Source of the DNA: Cryptomeria japonica
Taxonomy: Eukaryota; Streptophyta; Pinopsida; Cupressales; Cupressaceae
NCBI RefSeq assembly: GCF_030272615.1
Contig: NC_081414.1
Span: 54,397,636 to 54,461,635 of the forward strand
Direction of reading: 5' to 3'
Length of the DNA stretch: 64,000 nt
Below the pieces are notes generated by a model. The model was not told where the DNA came from. It was given only the letters and a program-made list of their open reading frames with translations, and did no database searches. The translations under genes and the position numbers were made by a program. Shown piece by piece: positions 46,615 through 57,310 of this stretch. Position 1 is the stretch's first letter. Every line of letters starts with the position of its first letter.

Positions 46615-49600
46615 TGGATACTTGACTCAGGTGCCTCATATCACATGGGTTCTACAAAGGAGCAGTTTTCTTCATTGGAGCCATCTAAAGTACCTCACAT
46701 TTACATAGGTGATGATACACAAGTAGAGGTTGAAGGAAAAGGTTCAGTTGACATGGATGATGGAACATTTGAGAATGTTCTCTATGTTCCTAACTTGTCT
46801 ACCAACCTTCTCTCTATCTACCAAATCACTCACTATGGGAATGGGAAAAAGGTTGAGTTTACACCAGATTTAGTTGTGGTAAAGGAACTTGATGATGATG
46901 CCTTGGTAGCAGTGGGACAAGTCAATGACAACTCAAGGCTTTATTAATTCTCTCACTTTGTGCCAAGTTCACCTTCTAGGGCCTTGCTTACTCATTCAAA
47001 TTTAGAAAGTAAGCTATGGCATGAGTGGTTTGGTCACCTCAACTACCATTATCTTTAGCAGCTCAGCACTAAAGACATGGTCATAGGTCTACCTTGAATT
47101 AGTTTTTCAGAGGGTGTATGTTTAGGTTGTTCCATGGGAAAGCATCCTGAGGAAAAGTTTGATAAAGGGAAAGCTTTGGAGAGCTTTGGAAGTTCTTCAA
47201 CTTGTTCACAGTGATGTAGCAGGTCCATTTCTAGCACCTTCATTGATGACTACTCCCGCTTCACTTGGGTCTACTTTCTCATTCATAAGAGTGAAGTATT
47301 TGATAGATTTCAAGACTTCAAGACTCGTGTGGAGAAGCAATCCAGGAAAGTGGTGAAGATTCTTCGCACAGATAATGGAAGGGAATATGTGAACAAAAGA
47401 CTTGAGGATTTTTGTACACTTGAGGGAATTGATCTTCAGCATTTTGTTGCATACACTCCACAGTAGAACGGAGTTGCAGAATGCAAGAATAGAACTCTTA
47501 AAGAAATGGCTAGCTGTATGATTCATGTATGTTCTTTTGATCCCACCTTTTGGGTCGAGGCTATCAGTTGTGCCACACACATCCAGAATTGAGTTCCCCA
47601 CAAAGCTTTGCAAGGTATTACTCCTTTTGAGGCTTGGGCTGGTAGGAAACCGATTGTGAGACATTTCAAATTCTTTGGGTGTCCAGCATGGGCTCGCATA
47701 CCTCCACAAAAATGCAAGGCATTGTGACCTCAGAGTCGGCATTGCATTTTTGTTGGATATCCTGAGGGTGTTAAGGCATATAGATTGATGGATCCTGAGA
47801 CACATGAGGTGTTCATTGAGAGGAGTGTTCACTTTGAGGAAAGCTCTCCTAGCTTAGCCTCTCTACCTCCTCCACCTTCCTCCATTGTGGATAGTGATGC
47901 TAGTGATTCAGATGATGAGACTCCTTCAAATCCAACTCATAGGGTTACACCTCTATAGGGTCCACTTGCAGTTGAAGAGCCTTGTTCTCCACCTCCACCT
48001 AGACCTCGTTGGGATTGACAGACACTTGAGTCCTTGGGTTCTCTTGTTGGGGTCCTTCAGATACATGGAGAACTCAATCACAACATCAAGATCATCCACA
48101 TGCATTCATTTCTACTGCTTCCAATCCATAGACATTTCAGGAAGCATTAGGGGTTCCTGAGTGGGACCAAGCTATGGAGGAAGAGTATAGTTCCTTGATG
48201 AGGAACAACACATGGGATTTAGTCTATCTCTCCAAGGGGAGAAAGATGGTTCGATGTTAGTGGATCTATCAGACCAAGTTTGCAGTGGATTGTAGTGCAG
48301 ATAAGTATAAAGCTCGGCTTGTTGCGAAAGGTTTCTCTCAGGTTGAAGGTGTTGACTATACTAAGACCTTTGTGTTCGTAGCCAAGATGAACTCCATTTG
48401 CTTGACACTTGCTATTGTTGCAGCTCATGGTTGGGCTATACATCAGATGGATGTGAAGAGTTCTTTTCTTCATGGTGATCTTGATGAGGAGATTTATATG
48501 GACCAGCCACAGGGTTTCATCCAAGATACTTCCTTGGTTTGCAGACTAAGGAAATCTCTCTATGGCCTTAAGTAGGCCCCTAGGGCTTGGTACGCCAAGA
48601 TAGATTCCTTTCTTCTCTCCGTAGGGTTCACCAGGTGTCATTCTGATCCAAATGTCTACATTTTGTGACAGGATGACTCTCACTTGATACTTGTGCTCTA
48701 TGTTGATGATTTGATCATTACAAGGAGTACTGCATCCATCACTAGCAGGGTCAAATCTGCTTTGCATGATAGATTTGCTATGACTGACTTGGGTCTTTTA
48801 CACTACTTTCTCAGGATAGAGATTTCACAGTCACCTTCCAAGATTACACTATCGCAGCCCAAGTATGCTCTTGATCTACTTGCATGCTTTCATATGGCTA
48901 ATTGTAAGCCTACACTGACTCCCTTTCTTTCAGTAGTCAAGCTTAAGGCTCATTGTTCTTCTCCACCAGTTGATGCCACTTTGTATTGTCAGCTTATGGG
49001 TAGTCTCATCCACTTGACCCATACACGCCATGATATTTCATTTGCAGTTGGCATGGTTTCCTGCTTCATGTAGGAACCACATGAGCTTCATTGGAAAGCC
49101 GCGAAATGCATCCTTCATTACATCTAGGGTACACATCACTTTGGGATTCACTATGCAGCAGGCACAGGACTTCGCTTGGTTGGTTACACAGACTCCGATT
49201 GGGCTGGCGATCTTGATGATCGTAAGTCTACTTCTAGTTATAGTTTTCACCTTGGTTCAGGCCCCATTTGTTGGCAGAGCAAGAAGCAACATGCTATTTC
49301 TCTCTCTTCGACTGAGGCTGAGTATCAAGGTGCTATTAATGTAGCAACTGAGACCATTTGGCTCTAGTAGATTCTCATAGAGTTTGGGTTCACCACTCCA
49401 CGGCCGATAGTTCTACATTGCGATAATCAGAGTGCTATTGCAATCTCGAAGAACCTAGTCCAGCACCAATAGACCAAACACATCGAGATTCATATACACT
49501 ATATCCGAGAGCTCATTCAGGAGCAGGTCATTGATTTGGAGTATTGTTCTACAACAGAGCAAGTTGCTGACATATTCACCAAACCTTTCACCGAGAGTAA

Positions 49601-49661
49601 GTTCCAGCAGTTGTGAGCTCTCTTGGGGGTGCAAGATGTATCATTAGGAGGGGTCAACTGA
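46615..49661 (+). pseudogene. Element D pol: protease, integrase, reverse transcriptase, RNase H
   Basis: Protease active site WILDSGASYHM (about 46618-46650) opens pol. Next are the gag-pre-integrase block (LWHEWFGHL, then CLGCSMGKH), an integrase core with HSDVAGPF (about 47205), DDYSRFTWVYFL and TDNGREY, and a C-terminal FFGCPAWARIP/CIFVGYPEGVKAYR block (about 47670-47800). Reverse transcriptase runs from about 48165 (EWDQAMEEEYSSLMRNNTW) through KARLVAKGFSQ, HQMDVKSSFLHGDL and YVDD (48699-48710). RNase H includes GYTDSDWAGDLDDRKSTS, SLSSTEAEYQG and CDNQSAIAISKN, ending ADIFTKPF. Frameshifts occur near 47180, 47250 and 48000-48170, and about fifteen stops, many at former CAG or TGG codons. 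Copia gene order (integrase before RT) is clear. Confidence 0.92.
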
Positions 49662-49919
49662 CTTCTCCTTCCTCTCTTATGGGGGGGACTTTTTCCTCTT
49701 TGAGGTTTTGTCCTTCTTCTTTGAGAATCTTTTGTACTTTCATCTCTCTTTTGTGGGGGAGTTTTTTCCCACTGGGTTTTCTCCTTTTCTCCATTTGTGA
49801 GAGATTACAATGCATAGTTTTGCTTGCATTTTCATATTGTACATGGGTACCTATCATGGCCTAGTAGCCAGGACTCATCTTGCATTGTTGACTTAAGTCT
49901 TCATTCCCCTAAGTTGCAC

Positions 49920-49930
49920 TTAAGCGGGGG
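49920..49930 (+). promoter_or_regulatory. Polypurine tract of element D
   Basis: TTAAGCGGGGG directly before the TG of the 3' LTR. One pyrimidine breaks the run, as in several copia families. Confidence 0.7.
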
Positions 49931-50381
49931 TGTTGGTGTAAATAAATATTCATTATAAATATTATTACACTTTACTTAAGTTAACTTAGGATAATGCATC
50001 TCTTCGTAGTTTGGATTTGAGACACTTAGGGAAGTGTCCACATAGGGATAGAGCTTGTAGGAGAAATTCCACCTTTTGTGGTCTTATTTTTCTATTACAC
50101 TCCACATTCAGTGGGTCATCCACCTCTTGTGGAATATTATATTATCTCTCCTACCTACCCCTAGTATTTCTTACCTACTCTTGTTTCTCATTGAGCCACA
50201 TGTCATGATTATGTGCTCGTACATCCATATGGACTTGCCTATATAAGCAGGCCTATATTCATTGTATTGGTGAATCCAGTTGATCATTTTCATATTGATG
50301 AGAATATAGTTTGTTCTTGTCATTCTTTTGTCTCTATTTTAATACTTTTCATTGTGCCCTTGATCTTGGCAAAATCTCACA
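49931..50381 (+). repeat. 3' LTR of element D
   Basis: 451 bp, TGTTGGTG...ATCTCACA, followed by the CAAAT duplication. TATA box at about 50240. Differences to the 5' LTR are single-base, more transitions than transversions. Confidence 0.93.
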
Positions 50382-50386
50382 CAAAT

Positions 50387-50654
50387 AAAAAGCTTAATGA
50401 ATCTAAGAAAATCTAAACTCTGTGGTCTAACTACCAGAGATAGCAAAAAACTCTCCAACCAAAGCAGGGGAGACAAAACCAACAATCTCTGCTTAGGGAG
50501 GAGCTCTAGACCCCAGATCTGAAGAAATAAATAGAGCTAAATTAAGTGAATTGGATAACAACACGAATGTGAAGTGTACCCCTTATTTGCTAACCAAAAT
50601 GCTCAAAATTAAATGAAAATATTTAATGAATACACAAAACTATATACATATGTA
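50387..50654. other. Spacer after element D
   Basis: The first 200 bp look like the continuation of the sequence interrupted by element D (AAAAAGCTTAATGAATC...). From about 50608 the sequence is the same as 35338 onward, i.e. the left extension of the dispersed foldback-arm repeat. Confidence 0.4.
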
Positions 50655-51109
50655 GGCACACCATGGTTGAGATGGTCCAACTCCCTAGTCTCACTCTATG
50701 ACTAAGCTCATGCCATATCTAAATCAAAGACATCTCAAATACATCATCGGTGGAAAGCTACAAAATGCCATTTTCATACATAAGCAAGACATACATAATT
50801 GGGCACAATCACCAAGAGAACAAAGTGTGTTTGGGATCATTATCCTAATTGTGGTGTGGTCACGAAGAGGTTGACAAATTTACAGTGATCTCTTCATGAC
50901 CACACCACAATTAGGACAATGATCTCAAACACACATTTTACCATTTTCTTAGTGATTGTGCCCAATTGTGTATGTCTTGCTTATGTATGAAAATGGCATT
51001 TTGCATCTTTCCATCGACGATGTATTTGAGATGTCTTTGATTTAGATATGGCATGAGCTTAGTCGTAGAGTGAGACTAGGGAGTTGGACCATCTCAACCA
51101 TGGTGCGCC
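50655..51109. repeat. 455 bp foldback (inverted repeat) with a 20 bp loop
   Basis: The left arm (50655-50869) begins GGCACACCATGGTTGAG and the right arm (50890-51109) ends CTCAACCATGGTGCGCC. The arms are complementary almost throughout, meeting at CACGAAGAG / CTCTTCATG with TTGACAAATTTACAGTGAT between them. The left arm lacks about five bases (GGTAA) kept in the right arm and in the dispersed copy at 35336-35560. An RNA from this region would fold into a hairpin of about 215 bp. No flanking duplication is seen. Confidence 0.92.
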
Positions 51110-51409
51110 TGATCATATTAGCTTGAAACCATGCACCTCATATTAGCCTCAAACCTATGCCCCTACTGGTAGGTGGTGGGTATAGAATATCATTTGTTGT
51201 ACATATCAATGACTGGATAATAATTATTCTTTTTGATAAAAATTATCATCATCAGAATTACGACGAATACCAAGCTTTCGACCAACAATGTAATCAACGG
51301 ACATAGAACATTCTCATCAGTGAAATGTTCTTGAGTCATCTCACTTCTGACTCAAACCACACAACCATCCGATGAGGATGCTATACGTGTGACGACACTT
51401 CGTAGTCAG
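51110..51409. other. Unassigned spacer
   Basis: 300 bp between the foldback and the low-coordinate end of element C. It holds two tandem-like CATATTAGC(T/C)T(G/C)AAACC words at about 51114 and 51139, but no frame and no other structure. Confidence 0.35.
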
Positions 51410-52925
51410 TGTTAGTTCTGATAATAATTGTAAAGTATACATGCTAATAGCTAACAAGATGAGAGGGGGGGGTGAATCATACAAACTTAAACTTGCATAA
51501 AATCAAAAAATTCAACCTCGATAACTTCTATTTCAGCAACATAACCAAAAACTGCTAAACATGTTAACTCATAAACACATAATCAGCATAACACTCATAA
51601 TACCAGATTTAACGTGGAATCCCAAATAGGGAAAAACCACTATGGGATTTCAGACCCACTAAGAAATATAATCTTCTAGAGTATGCTCGGTTAAAAGCAA
51701 ATCCTGTTAAAGATTACAAACACATTGATAGATGTGACCCAGTTAAGGGATTTCCCTCAGATTTGTTAGGATATTCACTTTGTTAGAAGTGACCTTGTCA
51801 AAAGATTTCAAACACTCATTTAGAATGTTACCTTGCTAGAGGGTTTACAAATAAGTCTATTAAGTCCACTCGGTTAAGAGATTTTCTGTTACTTGCAAAA
51901 TAATAGTAGTAAAATATATCTGCAACTTCACATCTAAAATGCTAAAGCAGATTCTTATTTGCTTAAAATAATCTAGTCATAGGACTTATCTTGTCCCTCC
52001 ATTGGGCTCTCTACTCTGTTATTCAAATAGGTCTTCAAGCTTCTGTGCTTGGTAATCACTATGTAGCATTCCTATGCTTACACTTGCCCGCATACATTGT
52101 TTATTAACAATTCCTTATTTATAAAAAATTGCTAACTGCTTAATCTCCTTGATCACATTTCCCATGATCAATCTTAGCCATCAGATCTTCAAACTGGACT
52201 AGGTTCAATGTATCCTTCCAATCTAAAAATGTTTTACCTTGCCTCGGGACTTCCATTCCTATCTTGGAACTTGCACAAGGTTATTGCGGTTCAATCTGTG
52301 TTGTAGATCTTCCTACTGATTTTCCTTTGCCATAGATCCTAAACAAACTTCATGCACGACATACCAATCATTTATACATCTCCAGCTCATCATTGTCCTT
52401 CATAAAATAATGCTTATATTCATCCAATCCGCACTGTCATAACTCGGTTGCAACTCGGTAAATACTAAACTTTACTCGGTAGACATTTCTCCTTCATTAG
52501 CCGATATCGATAACCTTAGGGTTTACCGACTAGGTTATTTAGGGTTTACCAACTATGTTCTTTGCTCGGTGACATAGTATAGTATTAATCTTACAGTCAA
52601 CAACATATGTAGGATATCAAGACAATCTAAACATCATGATCTCATCATTGTCTTACTCGGTAATAGTAACCCATTGATAACTTATTTCTCCCCTTATTCA
52701 TCACATTCTTTCTGTGTCTTTTACCAAGATATTAATTCTCTTCAAATCAATCTTCTCAAGATATGGCAACATCATACTAAATCAAATAATCAATTTCTTG
52801 ACATCAATGACAAAATAATGTTATAAAGATAGTTATCATCCTTCTTCATTTATATCAACAATCTTCAACAACCTTCGCAATATCCTTATTGAATATCAAC
52901 AATCTTTCTTACTGTAATGCCAACA
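51410..52925 (-). repeat. 3' LTR of element C
   Basis: 1516 bp in reverse orientation, from TGTTAGTTCTGATAATAATT to TACTGTAATGCCAACA on the plus strand. It matches the solo LTR (37606-39140) and both LTRs of B. The C-rich block of the family appears here as GAGAGGGGGGGGTGAATCAT near 51461. Confidence 0.88.
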
Positions 52926-53379
52926 ATCTCCCCCTTTGGCATTGATGGCAAAACCAATAATTTAAATGGTAATACCAAAAAGATATTCAAATTGATTCAA
53001 ATTCAGATTCCTGTTAGACTTCTCCTGTTATCCTTGAGCTGTTAAAATCTTCTAAAGTCTTCTACCTTTTTCAATCTTCTCCCCCTGTCCTTAAACTTCT
53101 ATTATTTCCATCATTCAGTCAACCATTTAGTCTTCCAACCATTTATAGTCTTCTCCCCCTTTGACAACAATGCCAAAAAGTAAAAGAACTAAATCATGAT
53201 TTCTTCCACTGTGAATTGATTTGCCTTGCTATGTATCATCTCAGTCTTGGTCATAGCAACTTATTTCTATTCACTATTTCGTGCACACCTTTAGAAAACC
53301 TTCTAAAGTGCATAAATCAACATCAATCCACACATAATATTCTATAGATTCATTGAATTGATGCTTTCACCGAACTCGG
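52926..53379 (-). other. Element C 3' untranslated spacer with two polypurine tracts
   Basis: Between the RNase H stop and the LTR. On the minus strand there are two purine runs of the AAAGGGGGAGA type, one next to the LTR (52928-52940) and one about 220 bp further inside (near 53150-53162), plus GGGGAGAAG repeats. Element B has the same doubled arrangement. Confidence 0.7.
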
Positions 53380-54536
53380 TCAGTGAGTAGAAGATAGGGG
53401 CAGGACCCCTAACTTGCTTCTGAGATACTCAAAAGTGTCCCTTGGCAGTGACTTTGTGAAGATGTCTACTAATTGCTCCTTTGAACTGATATATTCTAGC
53501 ACAACTTTCTTCTCTTGAACTTCTTCTCTAAGATAATGATACTTTATAGATATATGCTTTGTCTTAGAGTGCATTACTGGATTCTTTGAAATGTTAATGG
53601 CACTAGAATTATCACATAATATAGTTACTAGCTCAATAACTTTCTCATTTATACCTTCCAACAGTTGTTTGATCCATGATATATTGGTACAATTCAATGC
53701 TGCAGCAACATATTCAGCTTCTGTTGTTGACTGTGAAATACATCCTTGTTTCTTGCTAAGCCAACTCACTAGTCTTTCTCCTAAAAAGAAAGCTCCACCA
53801 CTTGTGCTTTTCCTGTCATCTATGTTGCTTGCCCAATCAGCATCAGTATAAACTTTTAAATCAAAATTATTCTTCTTTTCATTTACTAAGCCATAATCTT
53901 CAGTGCCTCTTAGGTATTTGAAAATTCTCTTGATCGCTGTCATATGGGTTTCCTTGGGATCTGTAGAGAATCTTGCTACAATACCTATTGCATGTGCTAT
54001 ATCTAGTCTACTATGCACAACATATTGCAATTTCCCAATCATAGATCGGTAAAGTGTCTCACCAACAGATGCAGATTCATCATTCTTTGATAATTTACAA
54101 TTAGTAGTCATAGGAGTACTTACTGGTTCAGAATCCTCCATTCCAAATTTCTTCAAGATTTCCTTTATGTAGTTGGATTGAGTAAAAAAATTGCATGTTT
54201 CATTTGCAGTATCTATAAACCTATCAAATACTTTATCTCACCGATTAGTGATATCTCAAATTCTTTGCTCATTTCATTTCCAAAATTCTTGCATAAGGAG
54301 TCATTACCACAAAATATAATGTCATCAACAAATATGGCTGAGATCAGTATTCCATTGTCCTCATCTTTCTTCATGTACATATTGTTGTTTTCACTTGTCC
54401 TTATAAAACCAATCTTGATTAAATAAGAGTACAATCTTTCATACCATGCTCTAGGTGCTTGTTTCAGACCATATAAGGCTTTGTTTAGTTTGCATACCTG
54501 ATCTTTACTTCTATCTTCAACAAATCCTTCAGGCTG
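53380..54536 (-). pseudogene. Element C pol, downstream half: RT and RNase H
   Basis: Minus strand. From the junction with B at 54536 the frame resumes in RT at QPEGFVED and passes KALYGLKQAPRAWYERL, the FVDD catalytic box (54321-54332) and IGEIKYLIGL, with a shift near 54210. It continues cleanly from 54156 to 53380 through the connection and RNase H (KVYTDADWASNIDDRKSTSG, QSTTEAEYVAAALNC, CDNSSAINISKNPVMHSKTK) to LPLSSTH and a stop. The 258-codon piece is intact, so C is better preserved than B here. The open frame technically begins inside B's LTR at 54587, but that part is not original coding sequence. Confidence 0.92.
54532..54536. repeat. Target-site duplication of element B, left
   Basis: GGCTG before the 5' LTR of B; GGTTG follows the 3' LTR at 62381-62385. 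Four of five bases match, and the two sides rejoin the RT coding sequence of element C in phase (EQP of the QPEGF motif), which confirms the boundaries. Confidence 0.92.
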
Positions 54537-56062
54537 TGTTGGCAATATTGCATTATAATAGACAATGAAAGATTGTTGGCATTTCATAAGGATATTGAGA
54601 AGGTTGTTGATGATTATGGATATAACTGATTAAGGATGTTTTACTATCTTGATATTATTATTTTGTCATTGATGTCAAGAAATTGATTTTCTAATTCAGT
54701 ATGATGTTGCCATATCTTGAGAAGTATGATATGAAGATTATAAAGATGTCGGTAAAAGACATAGGAAAGAATATGATGAATAAGGGGATGAATAAGGTAT
54801 TTAATGGGCAACTAATACCGAGTCAGACAATAATGAGATCATGATGTTTTAGATTGTTTTAACATCATACATATGTTGTAAAATGTAAAGGTTAATACTA
54901 TACTATGTTATCAAGCAAAGAACCTAGATGGTAAACCCTAAGGTTATCACTACTAGTTAATGAAGGCGGAATGTCTACCGAGTGAAGTTTAGTATTCACC
55001 GAGTTGTTACCCAGTTGTAACTGAGCTATAATAGAATGCATTAAATGGTTACATGTAATATTTAATGAAGGAAGCTGATGAGTTGGAACTGATTAAATGA
55101 TTGGTGAGTCGTGAATGAAGTTTGTTAATGAATCTAAGGAAATGGAAAGTTGACATGAAGATCTACAGCTCAGATTGAACCACAATATGTTGGCACAAGT
55201 TCCAAGACTAATATGCAAGTTCCAAGGTGGGATAAAATGTTTTCAGATAGAAAGATGCATTGAACCTAGACAAGATCAAAGATCTAATGGCTATGATTGA
55301 TCATGGGAAATGTGATTAAGGAGATTAAGTGGTTACCTAATTGTTTATAAATAGGAAACTATTGATAAACAATGTATGCGGGCAAGTGTATGCACAAGGA
55401 TGCTACATAATGATTACCAAGCACAAAATCTTGAAGGACTGTTTGAATAACAGAGTATAGAAGCCCAATAGATAGACAAGATTAGTTCTATGTCTAGATT
55501 GTATTGAACAAATAGGAATCTGCTTTAGCATTTTAGATGTGAAGTTGCAGATAGATTTTTATTACTGTTATTTTTTGAAAGTGATAGAAAATCTCTTAAC
55601 CGAGTGGACTTAACAGTCTTATTTGTAAAACCCTCTAGCAAAGTAACATTCTGATTGAGTGTTTGAAATCCTTTAATAAGGTCACTTCTAACAAGGTGAA
55701 GATCCTAACAGATCTAAGGGAAATCCCTTCACCGGGTCACATTTAGCAATGTGTTTGTAATCTTTAACAGTTTTTGCTTTTAACCGAGCATACTCCAGAA
55801 GAGTATATTTCTTAGTGGGTCTGAAATCCCACAGTAGTTTTTCCCTTTTTTGGTTTCCACGTTAAATCTAGTGTTATGAGGTTTATGATGTTTATATGCT
55901 TTTGAGTTTGCATGTTTAACAATTTTGCTTATATTACTGAAATATATGTTACCGAGGTTGAATATGATTTTTTTATGGATGATTAAAAGTTTGTATGATT
56001 CACCCCCCCCCTCATCTTGTTGGCTATTGGATCTGTACTTATATTAAGTATCAAAAATATCA
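54537..56062 (+). repeat. 5' LTR of element B
   Basis: 1526 bp, TGTTGGCAATATTGC...AAAAATATCA. TATA-like TTTATAAATAGG near 55344. ACCGAG hexamers are frequent (about 54965-55020, 55600). It ends with a C-rich block (ATTCACCCCCCCCCTCATC, about 55997) typical of this family and mirrored in element A. Confidence 0.92.
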
Positions 56063-56064
56063 AT

Positions 56065-56076
56065 TGGTATTAGAGC
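56065..56076 (+). promoter_or_regulatory. Primer binding site of element B
   Basis: TGGTATTAGAGC, two bases after the LTR, one change from the initiator-tRNA-Met site and the same variant as in element D. Confidence 0.88.
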
Positions 56077-56127
56077 TTTGGACTCCAGAAGGAAATTTTA
56101 AAGGCACTTGTCTTAAATATCCAAAGA

Positions 56128-57310
56128 TGTATAATAGGGATGCACCGAAGCTGAAGAAGTCAAGTTTCTCTACATGGCAGAAAAGGATGAAGCTACATCT
56201 ATCAGGAGTTAGAGAATATGTTGTATACTATCTGGAGAATGATTTTGTTACACCGAGCACCTATCCATTGACTATGGAAGAGATAAAGGCAAAGCAAGAA
56301 TATATTCAAGCAATGATTGAAATAACATCTGCATTGACCGATTCAGAGTTTAATGATCTAGAAGGCTGCAATGATGCAAAGGCAATGTGGGATAAACTCA
56401 TATCAGTATATGGAGGAGATGAACATGTTCAAAGAGAAAATTTAGATAGTCTAAGAGGACAACTTGAATCTATGAGGATGAATGAAGGTGAAAACATAAC
56501 TCAGTATAGTACAAGACTAAAGGAGATTGTCAATCAAATCAAAGGAGCAGGTGGAACTATTGAAGAAAAGGATATAACAAGTAAGTTGTTAAGAACCCTT
56601 CTACCAGCTTATGCAATCCGAGTCTCTACAATCAATGAACTAAGGTCTGTACCTAATATGCCAATTTCTTTAGATGCTACTATTGGTAACCTACATGCAT
56701 TTGAGTTAAGTAACTTTGATAACAGTGGATCTTCGGTAAATAAAGTTGAATCTACATTTAGTTCTTTTCATCTTGATGAATCTAATGATTTCAATGAAAG
56801 AAAGTATAAGTACTTTGAAGGAGATCATAGTGGAGCAAGTGAAAGATTTCGTAAGAACATGGAGGTAGTACACAAACTGTATGAGGAAATCAGAAAGCAA
56901 GAAGAGTTTGAAGCACTATTAGCCAAAAGGTTACCGAGAGGCAAAGGTAAGTATAAATGAAAGCTACCTTTGAAATGTTTCAATTGTGATAAGATAGGAC
57001 ATATGGCTTCTAACTGTCCTGACAAATATTTTACTGAAAAGAGAGATTACCAAGATGACAGACAGAAAGACAATCATTACAAAGGACACCGAGATTTCAG
57101 AAGAAGAGATAGAAAGACATGCTTAATAGCTGATGAGGAATCTAACGATGATAAATTAGATGAAACTGATACAAAGGAAGTAGTTTATGTGGCTATCAAA
57201 GATGGATCGGATGAAGAAAGGTATGAAGAAAAATCCCTAATATCTCACATAAACACTAATGATTCTTGGATTATAGATAGTGGATGCTCACATCATATGA
57301 CAGGAGATAA
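56128..57310 (+). pseudogene. Element B gag and protease
   Basis: ATG at 56128 (MYNRDAPKLKKSSFSTWQKR); the open frame reaches back into the LTR, but this is the first ATG after the primer site. The UBN2-type copia capsid includes TWQKRMKLHLSGVREYV, DAKAMWDKLISVYGG, LDSLRGQLESMRMNEGENI and LLRTLLPAYAIRVSTI. A stop at 56958 precedes the zinc knuckle CFNCDKIGHMASNC (56976-57017) in the same frame. The protease active-site loop WIIDSGCSHHMTG lies at about 57267-57305. A frameshift near 57310 then breaks the protease. Confidence 0.9.

Larger units (their letters stand above)
44391..50381 (+). mobile_element. Element D: full-length but inactive Ty1/copia retrotransposon
   Basis: 5991 bp, with two 451 bp LTRs, a perfect CAAAT duplication, a primer site directly after the 5' LTR (44842), gag, protease, integrase, reverse transcriptase and RNase H in the standard copia order, and a polypurine tract (AAGCGGGGG) directly before the 3' LTR. 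About 20 base differences between the LTRs by eye (near 4 percent) make it the youngest datable insertion in the window. Numerous stops, frameshifts and a 115 bp insertion in gag make it inactive. Confidence 0.95.

Noticed and set aside
47206-47832. A 208-codon minus-strand ORF
   Set aside because: Antisense of the integrase region of element D; no motifs of its own.
50655-51109. Calling the foldback a MITE
   Set aside because: No target duplication is seen and the single-arm copy shares sequence beyond the arm edge, which fits inverted duplication better.
54213-54587. A 124-codon minus-strand ORF starting in element B's LTR and running into RT
   Set aside because: The first residues come from B's LTR by chance; the genuine coding part starts at the insertion junction at 54536.
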